From Mortierella sp. BCC40632 (taxonomy: Eukaryota > Mortierellomycota > Mortierellomycetes > Mortierellales > Mortierellaceae): DNA of 64,000 nt. The stretch's first letter is position 1; the number at the start of each line of letters is the position of its first letter. The translations under genes were made by a program, and so were the position numbers. This document shows, piece after piece, positions 32,934 to 44,744 of this stretch. A model generated the notes under the pieces. It had not been told where the DNA came from and made no database searches. It saw nothing but the letters and a program-made list of their open reading frames with translations. The stretch lies in the NCBI GenBank assembly GCA_011634665.1, contig WAEK01000022.1, positions 434,001 to 498,000 on the forward strand, written 5' to 3'.

Positions 32934-35900
32934 CCTTTTAGCGACACATGTCGGAGAAAAAAGGTTCGATGCGACGGCCTTCAGCCTTCCTGTACAAATT
33001 GCCAAACGTTCGGCTTTCAGTGCACGTACGTCTTCCTTCATATCCCTCACGCACACACGCCTTCGCAGTGTCTCCTGTTGATCGTTTTGCTCTCTTGAAC
33101 CCCCTCCATAACAAACTTCTACTATTAATCGCCTCTACTAGATTTAATGACTCAGCCAAGAAGCGCGGTCCTCCCAAAGGATACATCGAGGCCCTAGAGA
33201 ACAGATTGCATCGCATGGAGAGTCTCCTTGGAGGTCTCGTTCAAGGCCCCACGGACCGGGCCAAACTCGAAGGAGACGCATGGGCTTTTGAGCATGATGA
33301 CGATATGGACTCGGTCGACACTACTTGGACAAACTCTTCCGATGGCCCTCTCTTTCCAGTTCCACCCAGTTCTGCAAACAAGAGTTCGCCACTCAACAGC
33401 AGTCAGGGCCGTCGAACAAATCACCAACACACCAATAGCTCGGTCAGTAATGTCGGCGACTCAATGCAAACTGACCCTTCAGTAACCTCGGTTTACAGTA
33501 GTCTCTCGCCCGAGATCAATGATGAGGACGAAGTCCTACCTTATGACAAGGACGCTCGAGACCGGATTAGCTCTCTTGCTGACAGTCTCGAGAACCTGTC
33601 ACTAGACTCGGGTGGGTTCATGCGTTACCTCGGCAACAGCTCGGGTATCGACATGCTTCAGCGAGGCCAACTCATCCGCAATGGGTCTCTGATGGTCCCC
33701 GTCCGTTTCAAGGAACATCGGGATTGGATGATGCAAAAGGAACACATGGTCGACAGACTCCAAGCTGAAATGCCTATGCCTCCACGCGACCTAGCCATGC
33801 ATCTGATTGGCTGTTACTTCAAGTTTATTCACCCTAACTTGCCGATCCTACATATGCCCACATTCATGCGCCAGTACAAGAGTGAGGACCCATCCAAGCG
33901 CCCTCCAGGCACGTTGCTTAATGCCATGTTTGCAGCCGCGTCACGGTTTACAGATCATCCTGAAATTGTGGGCAATGACCCCGAAGCCTTTGGAGACGAA
34001 TATTTTGACCGCGCCAAGAGACTGATTGATTATGAATACGAGATTCCAAGACTATCGTCCATTCAGGCGCTTCTTCTCATGACTGTCTACCGATTCACCT
34101 CTTCCAAAGCAGGAGGCCGTATCTGGGTTCAGTTAGGAATGGCCACCCGGATGGCCCAAGATTTAGGAATGCACCGTAACTCTGCACGCTGGCATCTTCC
34201 TCCCATGGAAACTGAAATCCGCAAGCGGCTCTGGTGGGCATGTTATGTAATGGACCGTTGGGTGAGTGTCTGCATGGGCCGTCCAATGTCGATTAATGAT
34301 CACGACTGCGACGTCGAGTACCCCTCGCTGGTCGAGCAGGACTATCTGGACCCGGACGCAGACAACACTATAACGACAGAGGATATTGAGAAACTCAGGG
34401 AGGAGTCAGCATTTGCGTTGGATTTCTTTGTCGAGATTATAAAGCTTTCGCGGATCTCAGGCGATATCCTTCAGCGAATATATTCGGCAAAGACCAGGAA
34501 TATGTCACCACAAGTCATCAGTCAGGCAGTGGCTGAAATGGATACTGAGCTGACCAAGTGGTTGCATGCCTTACCTCCGAGACTTCGGTATGATCACAAA
34601 ATCAGCCCGCTCAGTCTTGACCGTTATGTGGCCAGTATTCACAGCTCATACTGTAAGTTTAGACATTTGCAGAATATCAGACTTTGTTGGATTGGGAAGT
34701 ACTCTGACTCAACTCACTAATCCGCACTATCCACCCTCCCTTTATCACTGTAGATTCGATTCTCATCCTGTTGCATCGCCCCCACATGGTTCCCTGGATG
34801 CTAACCAAGACAAAGGTTTCTGAATCGCTGTCTTCGCTCAACATCTGTATTTCGGCCTCAAATTCGATCGTGCACCTTGTAGAGCGACTTGTCCAGGAAG
34901 ACACCATCGACTATTGCTGGTGCTTCATAACCTTTGATATTTTCATAGCGTCATTGATCCATCTTACCAACTCGGCCTCGCTTGACATGAAGCTTCAATC
35001 GCAGGCAAGGATCAACCTTATCAGGTCTATTGCTGCCATGAAACGGCTCGGCAAACGGTGGTTCAATGCCGACAAATTCTCGGGAATCCTTGAAGACATT
35101 GTGTGCTCCAACCTGAGGATGGGCGAAATGAAGTCTGGGGACCAGTTATTGGATACGACGGCGCAGGCGCCGTCGCAACTTCATTCTCAGTCACAGACTT
35201 ACCCTACCCCACCACCGTTATCTTCCGGTACTCCTTTTGGATCGCCATCTGGAGGGTCTGAAGATCCAGTGGCAAAGTGTTATCCGATCATCCTTCGGGA
35301 TCAGCAACATCCTTCGGGTGGTACATTGTTGTATGCGCCCAAGACGTTTGGCCTCCCACAAACCCCAACCTCCTCCTCGACCTCGCCTTCATCCTCGCCT
35401 TCCACACCTGCAGTGCACAATCCAGACGCTCAATCCTCACAGCAGCAAACGTCACAACATACTCAGGGCCCTATCGAATATGCTGTCGTCTATGATTGTT
35501 CGAGCCTCGGCACAGCTCAGACAGGACCCTCCACCGGAAACCAACCGATTGCAAAGCCAAAGAGGACCCTGGAGAAGGCTAATAACAGCATGGGTATCAG
35601 TAATGCATCCATTCGAAATATGTTTATGTTCCTACCGGCGCCAAGTTCTTCGTCTACTATGCCCATGGCTACGCTGGCAGGTACGAACGTCATCGGATTA
35701 AATCAGAGCGCTCCTCAGCCAACGATGGATACTCAATTACAATCTCCAACGCAACAAATCCCACCGACGCAGATACCCCTGCATCCACAAGGAAGCTTTA
35801 ATTTCCCTTCCTTGTCGACCCTTGACATGTTTGGACATGATCAAGATTATATGGAGTTTCGACAGCTCTTAGGCCAAGATCCTTCGGCAATTCAAACACT

Positions 35901-36096
35901 ATCACAGCCCCTGCAGCAGCAAAAACCGCAACAACCGCAACAACAACAACAGGAACACCTTAATTTGTTGATGGGCAGCAGTGGAGATGGTATTCAGCAG
36001 CAGCTGGCAATTATGCCTTTGTTTTCCTCGACCCAGGCCTTGCAGGAGAGAATTGTGATGTATCAACAGCAACAGCGACAACAGTTCCTTCTCCAC

Positions 36097-36167
<71 letters not shown>

Positions 36168-36864
36168 ACAGCAGCAACAGCAGCAGCAGCAGCAGCAGCA
36201 GCAACAGCAACAGCATGAGCAAGAGCAGCAGATGAGAGTGCTTCAGCATCAGCAAAAGCAATATCTTGACCACCAAAGATTCCTGGAACTTCACCGGTTG
36301 AATATGCAGCTGATAGAGCAACAAAAGCAAGAACAGAAACAGTCCATGAGTGGCGCTTCTAGAGAGGGCTCTGATGTCACCGATAAAGCGAATGAAATAG
36401 GACAAGGCACGAATCTTTTGAAAGTTAATGGAACCGGGGCTACTCCACCTTCTTCTTCCGCTACTCTGACAAATCTTGGAGCAGGTGATAGAGAATCGCC
36501 GGCGATGGTGCGGGTTGATGTTGCTTCTGGAGAGTACCATGGCGTTCCCTCGCTGTCCTTGCTTCCATCCACAGCACCAGTGCTAGCCACGAATGTCGCA
36601 AGTTTGGCATCGTCTCCAGAGAATTATCCCGATCTGAAGCAGAACCAGACCTCAAACCCTTGTTCAGGAATGGGTCCAGGACGCCCATACAGTCCTGAGA
36701 CCAACAGGATGAGCGGAATGTTGAGCAAAGGCTCGGGACTTGAGGTGGGCCCAATGTCGATAACAGCAGGGATGATTCCCAACCCATTCTATGGGATGCC
36801 AGGCACGATTGATTGGGAGGAATGGAGTCAGTACATTGCCAGTGCAGGGCTTGACAAGCTTTGA
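31985..36864 (+). CDS. Zn2Cys6 fungal-specific transcription factor
   Basis: Nuclear DNA-binding regulator. Exons 31985-32037, 32942-33025, 33142-34652, 34754-36864; 1252 residues. The zinc cluster is split by introns 1 and 2 and only appears after splicing: C18-x2-C21-x6-C28-x6-C35-x2-C38-x6-C45, preceded by the basic KRRRVSR. A linker follows, then KKRGPPKGYIEALENRLHRM (dimerisation coiled coil). The fungal_trans middle-homology domain spans about 240-650 (FIHPNLPILHMPTF, RIWVQLGMATRMAQDLGMHR, RLWWACYVMDRW). The C-terminal half is low-complexity, with a 39-glutamine run (36097-36213). Intron 1 is 904 bp and ends in T48. Targets unknown; the middle domain resembles sugar-metabolism regulators of the XlnR type only loosely. 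Confidence 0.93.
32886..32933. repeat. T48 homopolymer at a 3' splice site
   Basis: Forty-eight T directly upstream of the acceptor of intron 1 of the Zn2Cys6 gene. Confidence 0.95.
36097..36213 (+). repeat. CAG/CAA glutamine-coding tract
   Basis: 39 consecutive glutamine codons, alternating CAG and CAA in blocks and becoming pure CAG at 36178-36202; length polymorphism is likely. Confidence 0.95.
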
Positions 36865-39285
36865 ACGCTTTCCCTCTCCCTCAGGAGGTACATTGGACAT
36901 TGGTAGAGTGAGGAAATGGTATTACGGAGCGGGATTTAGGAAGAAATGAAGAGACAAGGAGAGGAGACGAGGAAGAAGGGATAAGGGTAAAAAACGAGAC
37001 ATCTACTATCGGGTTACTACATTTTCTCAGTACCAAAGTTTATCATCACTACCACTACCATATTGGCATATTTCATTACTATGTACCATTAAAAAAAAAA
37101 AAAAAAAAAAAGTATCGACAAAAAAAAAGAATAAAATAAAAAGCCATTTTCTATGGATTCTAATCTACCCTGCTGGTGAAGCGGCTTTCTTCTTTTTTTT
37201 CATTGTGAAAACTCTACCAAAAAAAAATCTGTATCCATCTTGTTCGTCTCAACCTCTCTTTTGGACACTTGTCTAAACTTGACACTGTGGAATAGAGCTA
37301 GTGGTGGAATAGGAAAAGGGAAAAAAAAAAAAATTGGAGGGACCCTGGAGAGGGGGTCGAACGTTTGAGTGCCGGTTAAAACGATCCCCGAGAACGTAGT
37401 TTTTTTTTTAAGCCGAGTGAATGGTGAGTAGTGCAATTGGCCCTTGAATTGGGCTTCCTACTGGTGGGTTCGGTTCAAGATCCAGCGTCGGGGAATGGTG
37501 CCAAGTTTAACCCGCGCAGAGTGTGGATTTGATGGCGGAGGAGAAGACAAGTGGATAAAAAAAAAATGTCCAGGGAACAGAAAAAAAAAAAAAGTTTGAC
37601 GGATTAACCGAACCGTTGGAGTGAGTGAGCCGACTCGTCGGTCGGGATTTTTCTAATTGGAGCGAGACTGTGGTCTTTTTTTTTTTTTTTGGACTGGACG
37701 AAACGTCTTCTTAGGATCGGACGCCAAGAGGAAAGGAAGAAGAAAAAATGGGAGAGGGGTGTCTGGCGGGCTCTTGTATTGATCTCACAGCGAAATGAGA
37801 AAAGAAATCCAGACTAGGAATCATGTTCTATTCCGTTGACTTGGTTCTCAATCCTCAATGGCTAACTAGTCTTAGCTGTTTGGTGATACAAAGAAGTGTC
37901 GCATCGTTGTTTACTTGTCTTCTTCAGACCGCACGAGCCAATGTCGGACATTGGAAAGAGCCATCGTGGATCAGGGAATGAGGATCTTGTCAAACATTCG
38001 AGACTTTACCTCTGAAGTCAAATTTCTATTTATGCGAATTGGAGGCGATGTTCTCGAAGAGTACCCAATCTTGAGAATGATACAAATCTAAAGATCCACT
38101 TCGATAACCAAAGAGGGGTCTTGGTGCTGCATATGTAATTCTAGACGATTGTGGTATACACATACAGTCGTGTCCATAGATGGTTTGCATGATTGCCTTC
38201 AGTCTTGCTCATTCTTGAATGTTAAGTAGCTATGACGAAGAAAAGTGATTGGTTTCTGTATTTCCAGAAAGGTTCGTTCGCTATGGCCCATCCATAGAGA
38301 GGTTATTGAGATCGAAAAGACACTCGAGAACTGAGAACCAATTATGGCTGTCCTGCAACTGCCTACCTATTCGCTTGATCCGCATGGTCCACTGCTACTG
38401 GGTTATCTAATATTCAATGCCTTAGGGCTCTTCTAACTCTTTTGGAAGAGTAGATCCCTAAGAGAACAGACTCATTGAGCGCATTACGAATCGGGGTAAG
38501 GCACCATCAAATGCCTGAGCCATGGAATCACAGAATGAGTAGATCAGACTCCAGGCCGAGAGGTGTAGACGGTTCCTGGACCTTTGATAATAAGGTCGAT
38601 AACACCGGTCTAGGAAGGATATAGAGGGCCGGATGAATAGGATCTTCTAGTCCTGGATATCTTTGCTGTCTAAATTCGGTTTTACGAGTATTATGTTGAG
38701 GATGCCTTATTGAGCTGGCTAGATAAATGATGGAAAGAAGTCGATGAAGAACGAGGTTTGTTTAAGCCTTGGGCGAAACATTCCTGCGTTTCTAACAATG
38801 AGGGCACTCCAATATAACAATAAAGAATAAAAGTAGAAAGCATTTGCAGGACTGTATGCATGTGTAATAGGAACAGAAACAGGGCTCGAATGAACTCTGG
38901 GTGATCCCAAGTTTGAAAAGACCGAGTTGAGTTGCCTCAATTATGGGGAGGCGAGCCAGGAAGTTGTGTAGGTTTACCTAAAATGGCCAGTATGGCGCTT
39001 CGCTAGCGGAGCATGGGTGGGAAGGTCAACGTAGTCTATTGGATTCTGCCTAGCGTCCTTGTGAGGCAACACGAGCAAAGGGGAGGGGGTAGAAAAAAGC
39101 TTTTTGTATCCATGATCTTGTGGACCAAGTCCGCCGCAAGAGTTAATCCGAGCATCTTGCGCCCCCCTACAAGAAAAAATGACGTACAAATTTTTTTTTG
39201 CCCTCCTTAGGCCAACCCACAGTATTTTTGAGATTCCAAGTCCAGGACGTTGGAGCCCTCTCTTTCAATCCCTTGATTCTGAAAA
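36865..39285. other. Intergenic region
   Basis: 2.4 kb between the Zn2Cys6 gene and RPL27. Near its left side are A-rich stretches (37091-37111), an AATAAA-like string near 37128 and T/A homopolymers. From 37750 to 39190 I see no frame or repeat that supports a gene. Confidence 0.5.
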
Positions 39286-41167
39286 ATGAAGTTCATGAAA
39301 AGCGGCAAGGTACTTGTGACTGGCCGAAAAAGACATCCATCAGGGCAGACCAAACATCCATTGCATGCATCGATCTGTACAGCCCAAGGATCGACCCATC
39401 CATGGACACCGGCATCACTGGGACTTGTCAAGACTCTTCCTTACCCAGAAGAGAGCCAACAGAGGAAAAGAGGGGGGAAGCGACCCGACTGAACAAAGAA
39501 AGGGAGGGGATACGAGCCGACCTTGGAGAGAAAAGGGAGACTGGGGAGATGATACTGAACAGCAGACCAAGAATCGACACTTATTCTCTCTGTCTTCTTC
39601 TCTGGTTCCTGTGTGAATAGGTCGCCGTTATCCTTAACGGTCGTTACGCTGGCAAGAAGGCTGTCATCGTGAAAAATAGCAGAACAACAACTACCACCTT
39701 CATCCATTCTTTTTTTTATTTATTTTTGTCGTCCCTTTTATTCTGCCTTGGGGATGTTTGGACATTTGTCTGGATGCGATCCGACTGGATGTCAACAAAG
39801 ATGTGACATGATTTCAGAGGCAGGAAGCAATCGAACCCGAGGATGACCGAAATGGTACAACATCATAGCATGGGGAGACTATGATTCTGATGACACCACC
39901 ACCACCACCGCCACTCCAAAACAACCATCCACTCAGAGCGATCTTGGTCTTCGCATCAACACAACAAAAGCCCCCGATGCATCTATTTTCTATTTTTTTT
40001 CCCCCTTCAGACATCACGGACAACATACTAGCTAGGATGCACGAGATCTCAGTCATCCAGAGAGAACATCTCTGTATATCAGCAACATCACCTTGAAAAT
40101 GTTCTGAAGCGACCCCAGAGGCGTTCTCTGCATTCTTGGTGCCAAAAAAAAACTCTCAAGGAACACAGGGAAAAAAAGGGCTTCTCCTTTTCGACTATCG
40201 AGAGGATCAGACTATGAACTCTGGAGTCCATATTCTATCTTCTCGCTAGAAGGAGGGTTAGCTTTTGCGGGAGTGAAGTGGAGAGTGCGTGTGAGTGAGT
40301 GAGAGGAGGCTTCTGTTTTTTCTTCTGCATTTTTTTCTTTATTCCAATCGTTTCATAACCACTGTTTCCTCGCTTTGGAAACTAGTGTGAGATTCGCATG
40401 ACCTATGAATGCTCTTTTTTTTTTTGTATCGTGCTTTTTTTTTTGTCTTTTTTTTTCCCGTTATTACATTTCGATGAGGGAACCAAGGAGCGCGGCTATG
40501 GTCACGCCATCGTTGCCGGTATCGAGCGCTACCCTCTCAAGATCACCAAGAACATGGGCAAGAAGCGCGTTGCCAAGCGCTCCAAGGTCAAGCCTTTCAT
40601 CAAGGTCGTCAACTACAACCACCTCATGCCCACCCGGTAGGTTTTTTTTTCTTTTTCTTTCTCTCGGTTCAAAGCTTTTTTTTTTTTTTTTTTTTTTTAT
40701 TGGAGTCTGCTAAGTTACCTGTATTTCATGACAATATTGAGCAAGAGATCTAACATATATCCTGGTACTTTCTTTCCTTAAAAAAAATTAGCTACGGTTT
40801 GGAGTTGGAGTCTTTGAAGTCTGCCGTCACCGTCGATTCCTTCAAGGAGCCCTCTCAGCGCAAGGATGCCAAGAAGGCTGTCAAGAAGCTTTTCGAGGAG
40901 CGGTAAGGCCTTCTCTTCTCTCTTTCAGACAAAGACTTGTACATCTGGAACCAAATGGACAACGTTTATGATCACCATCTTTCCGAAGAAGAAAAAAGAA
41001 AAAGAAAAAAAGAGTAGTAATGAGAAAAATGTTTCGAAATGATGCTCAAAAGGAAAGAAACTAACATGCCAATATTTCATTCCCTCTTTGGATACCCCTG
41101 ATCTGCACGTCTTTATAGTTACAACAGCGGCAAGAACAAGTGGTTCTTCACCAAGCTCCGCTTCTAA
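39286..41167 (+). CDS. RPL27: 60S ribosomal protein L27 (eL27)
   Basis: Cytosolic large-subunit protein, 135 residues, full length for the family. Exons 39286-39309, 39621-39675, 40468-40636, 40792-40902, 41119-41167. Seen: [49 protein letters not shown] and the terminal [14 protein letters not shown]. Introns 1, 3 and 4 are GT-AG. Intron 2 (39676-40467, 792 bp) is not: the protein needs AAT joined directly to TTC, and the only placements give AT-AC, TA-CA or AG-AT ends, with no GT or AG at the junctions. AT-AC is the most sensible, although the donor ATAGCAGA does not resemble the U12 consensus. The first exon codes for only eight residues. Confidence 0.93.
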
Positions 41168-41225
41168 GCGATATTTCCCTATGAATTCACCAGGGGAAAA
41201 CAAAACGCCCTCTTAGCTGTCTCTA

Positions 41226-41231
41226 AATAAA
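41226..41231 (+). terminator. Polyadenylation signal, RPL27
   Basis: AATAAA 59 bases after the RPL27 stop; the convergent BuGZ-like gene ends 132 bases further on. Confidence 0.7.
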
Positions 41232-41362
41232 CACTTGTTACAACAAACAATTACTGGTTTCTCTGTTCGATTATGCGTTTTATTTGGACTGAAAAATGGA
41301 GGAGGGGAGGGGGGAAGGGGTGAAAAAAAATACGAATGCGAGAAAAGTAACACGCAAGATAC

Positions 41363-41432
41363 TTAGGCTGCAGACTCCACCTGAGGTTTGAATCGGTAAC
41401 GTTCCAAACTCGCACGAACTTCCTCCTCAAAG

Positions 41433-41485
<53 letters not shown>

Positions 41486-43293
41486 TCAAAAGACGAAATC
41501 CCGTGGAGCAGAGTCGTTAGTAACTGAGAGTGATGAAAAGGTATTGAGAGGAAAGATAAAAGTGTTGACTTACCACTGAAATGTCGTTGTTTGTGTAGAC
41601 AAGAACACTCTCCTTCTTTGCAGGCGCTCCATTGACGGCAGCCACCTTGGGAGCCTCAGTAGCAGCAGGTGCCATTGCGGTGGCCGTTGCAGACACAGTA
41701 GTCGCGGACGAAACTACCGCCGAAGATGAGTTGGCCGCAGGTGCCGAGGATGTTGCAGCGGCAAGTGTGGTAGGATCGGGTGATGAGGTGATATGTGAGG
41801 TATTCTTCAAACCAAGATTCAACTGAGCGCTGGCAATACCTGTTGATGTGGATGGAGATGTTCCTAAGGCAAGTGGAGGAGCACCGGCGGCATGGCCAGG
41901 CTGCGAGACCGAGGACGGTCCCGGAGCTGTGGGAGGAGGTAGGCCAGGCGGTGGAGGACCTTGACTGCCAAATGGCAGGTGTGGAGGCATGCCTGGAGGT
42001 GGAGCAAAGCCAGGGGGTGGAGGTCCATTCATGAATCTAGGAGGTGGGGGGAATCCTTGGTGGTGTGGGGGTGGTGGAGCATGTGGAGCACCAGGGAGAG
42101 GTCTCTGTGGAGGCCAGTGTGGAGGGGGGACCATCTGGTTGCCAAACGGAGGAGGTGGGAACTGTGGTGGGGGTGCACCAGAGGGCGAAATACTAGAATA
42201 AAAGATGATCAAGGGTTGAAATAAAGGGTTAACAAAGTGGATAGCCCATTCGAGTCATCATCAAGAGGCTAGGTTCATAAAAAATGACTTACCCTGGATG
42301 AGGGGGTCCTCCAAGAGACTGGGGAGGTCGGGGCTGGTAAAAATGGCTATATGCAGCGGGCATAATGGAAGTAGCACCTGGAGGCATACCTGGGTATTGG
42401 AACTGACCTGGATAAGGTGCGCCTGGAGGGGGAGGTCGTCCTGCCAGCCCTGGGGGAGGAGGGGGTCCTGTCGCAGGGAATCCCGGAAGAGCTGGTGGCA
42501 TACCTGGCATCCCCGGCATCGGCATCCCCGGCGCTCCTGGTGGGAGCATACCCGGTGGGGGTGGGCCGGGGAATCCAGGCGCTCCAGCTCCGGCTCCGAC
42601 TCCAGCTACCACTACTGCTGAATTGGCCTGCATCATTGCCCTATGTGCCGCGAGCTGACTTTGGAGATCCTCTTCTGAAAACTCGATCGCTGCTGATGAC
42701 GATGTTGTCTTGGGTCTCTTATTCGCTGGTGCCTCGTTGCCTTCCTGCTTTGCCATGTATGCGATCTGATCCTCCTCGGGGATGCCCTCCATGCCATAGA
42801 TCTCCAGATCCACTGACTCACGGCCCGGAAGAGCGTTTGGTACTCTATTTAAACGAGACAGGTTAGAAGAAACAAAAACATTCGAGAGTGAGATTGGTCA
42901 GTGCTTGGGCCTCTTTTACATTTTTTTTTATCCTGAGCGGCGGGGTGGGTGGATTTGGCTTGGGGTGGTTACATACACACTGATTGTTTCCTTGTGGACT
43001 TGCATCACATGGACAACCATTCCTCCTGCAGTGTTGAGTTTCTTGCTGCAGCTATTGCATTTGAAATGTTTTGCTCGCTGGTGGGAAATGAGCACCTTCT
43101 CGTCTTCAAAATCACGCTCGCAGTACCTAAACGGAGACAAAATCCAGTGGCCAGATGTTGGGAAAAGTAAAATGGTGAGAATACCGATCTCTTGGCCAAT
43201 ATAGAGACGTAATGCAGTCAAATAGACAGAGACAGTAGCAATTGCTTACCAGCACCAGGGGCGGACGACTTTTTTCTTGTTCTTCTTGGCCAT
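41363..43293 (-). CDS. BuGZ/ZNF207-like spindle zinc-finger protein
   Basis: Exons 43293-43250, 43126-42977, 42844-42293, 42192-41574, 41425-41363; 475 residues. The N-terminus carries two C2H2 fingers (C14-C17-H30-H35 and C38-C41-H54-H59), then [15 protein letters not shown] and [13 protein letters not shown], the signature of the BuGZ/ZNF207 family. The middle is Pro/Gly/Met-rich low complexity (about 150-400), like the phase-separating region of animal BuGZ. The C-terminus, [19 protein letters not shown], resembles the GLEBS motif that binds Bub3 and is split by the last intron. Inferred nuclear/spindle protein promoting Bub3 stability and microtubule assembly. It converges on RPL27. The last intron contains A51 (plus strand). 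Confidence 0.87.
41433..41483. repeat. A51 homopolymer (T51 on the sense strand) at a 3' splice site
   Basis: Fifty-one A on the plus strand, directly before the last acceptor of the minus-strand BuGZ-like gene (AG at 41427-41426). Confidence 0.95.
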
Positions 43294-44744
43294 GTGGGCA
43301 AAAGTGTCGACAGGGATGACAAGTCTGAGAATGGGACAGATGGATGATGGCAGAGCCTGTGGAAGCAACCTTTGTGAGGGGCTGCAGGAAAACAAGACGC
43401 CGCTTAAGGGGATTTCATAGCTGCGGGCCTGCGGCCACTCTTTACTTTTTCCTCTTTTTTTTTTTTTTTTATTTCTGTTGCTCCCACCACTACACCCGTC
43501 TAGACCAGAGAGTGGTGGTTGAAAGGAGACCCCTTCCCAGCGGGTATCGGAAAGGCAGCACGGTTGGTAAGAGCAGATGAAAGGCGAGAGCAGCTGGAAG
43601 ATGAAGAAAAGAAAGATGAAGGGGAGGTAGGTGCCCCAGGCTAGTGGGCGAACGGGCAGAGGACAACCACCAGTCTATTATTACCCAGACAGCTACTTCA
43701 GATCGAAAAAAAAAGGAGCACCCCGAGCGAGGCACCGTTGTGACGCGGGGAGAGACTTGCTTTGCCACCCACAAAAAAAAGACGAATAACTTGTCCTGAA
43801 GACAAAGATAAGTGAGGACAGGGCCGCGTGGAGAGAAGGGTGTGCGTGCTCTCATTGTTCTCGATCCTCGGCCGCAGCGATGCGAACGACGCGGCGTGAG
43901 CATGAGCACGGATGGAGGACATTGTCCTTTCGCATTAACCTTTGACTCGCGGCCACTCTAAGTGAGCAAGAAAGGAGACCAGCCGCAGTTTATGGTGCAG
44001 TTGGATCACCAGCGACTTACCAGTGGAGGATATCCAGAGAAGTGATGTCTCCCAGAGACCCTTCTTGGCCAATAGTCGTAACCGGACTTGCAGCCGCGCA
44101 GGCTTTGATTTTTGGGGGGGGAGAAGGAGGAGAACTCGCTTGGTGCCTCTCTCCACAACTCTAGCTTTCAACGAGCCATTATGTTTGCGCGTGTGCTGAT
44201 CGGCATTAACTCCCGCGCGGGAATGGATCGGTGAATGGCGAAATGGGCCCGGCGGGTTGGTCGTTCCCCTGCTCAATTCTGCTCTCTCTCTCTCTCTTTC
44301 ATTCTCCATTCCAGGCTCTCGCTGTTATATATACTGCAGCAGTCTCGTTGTGGCCCTCTCTCTCCTCTCTCTCTTCTCTTTCTCTTTCTCTTTCTCTTTT
44401 CTCTCTCTCTCTCTCTCTCTCCCTTTTGGTCGGCCCTAGTACTGCAGCCATCTCGCCTCGTCTGCCTTTGCTGTTGCTTGCTCCTTCTCTCTCTCCCTCT
44501 GTCCCGCTGTCGCTCCTCGCTCCTCTCTTTATTTCTCGCTGTCTTTTTCCTCCTTCTCCCCCTCCTCCTCCTCCTTCTCGCCCGGCCAACTCTTTCTCAC
44601 TCGCTGTATCTGCCCTCCTTCACTCCACCCTCAATCCTTCTTCCCTGTCCCCTGCCCTGTGTGCCCTGTGCCCTGCCCTGCCCTGTTCGGCTCCTCTGCA
44701 AGTAAACACCCATCCTCAATCCGTCATCCATCCAAGAGCATTCA
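43294..44744. other. Divergent promoter region, BuGZ-like and PP2A B56
   Basis: 1.45 kb between the two start codons. CT-rich pyrimidine tracts at about 44281-44420 and a TATATA near 44327 lie about 420 bases before the PP2A start and fit its promoter. T18 near 43457. No gene seen. Confidence 0.5.

Noticed and set aside
35902..36540. 212-codon leucine-rich minus-strand frame
   Set aside because: Antisense of the glutamine tract of the Zn2Cys6 gene.
41037..41103. Possible C/D-box snoRNA in RPL27 intron 4 (ATGATGC ... CTGA)
   Set aside because: The C box has a mismatch, no terminal stem is seen and no guide complementarity can be tested here.
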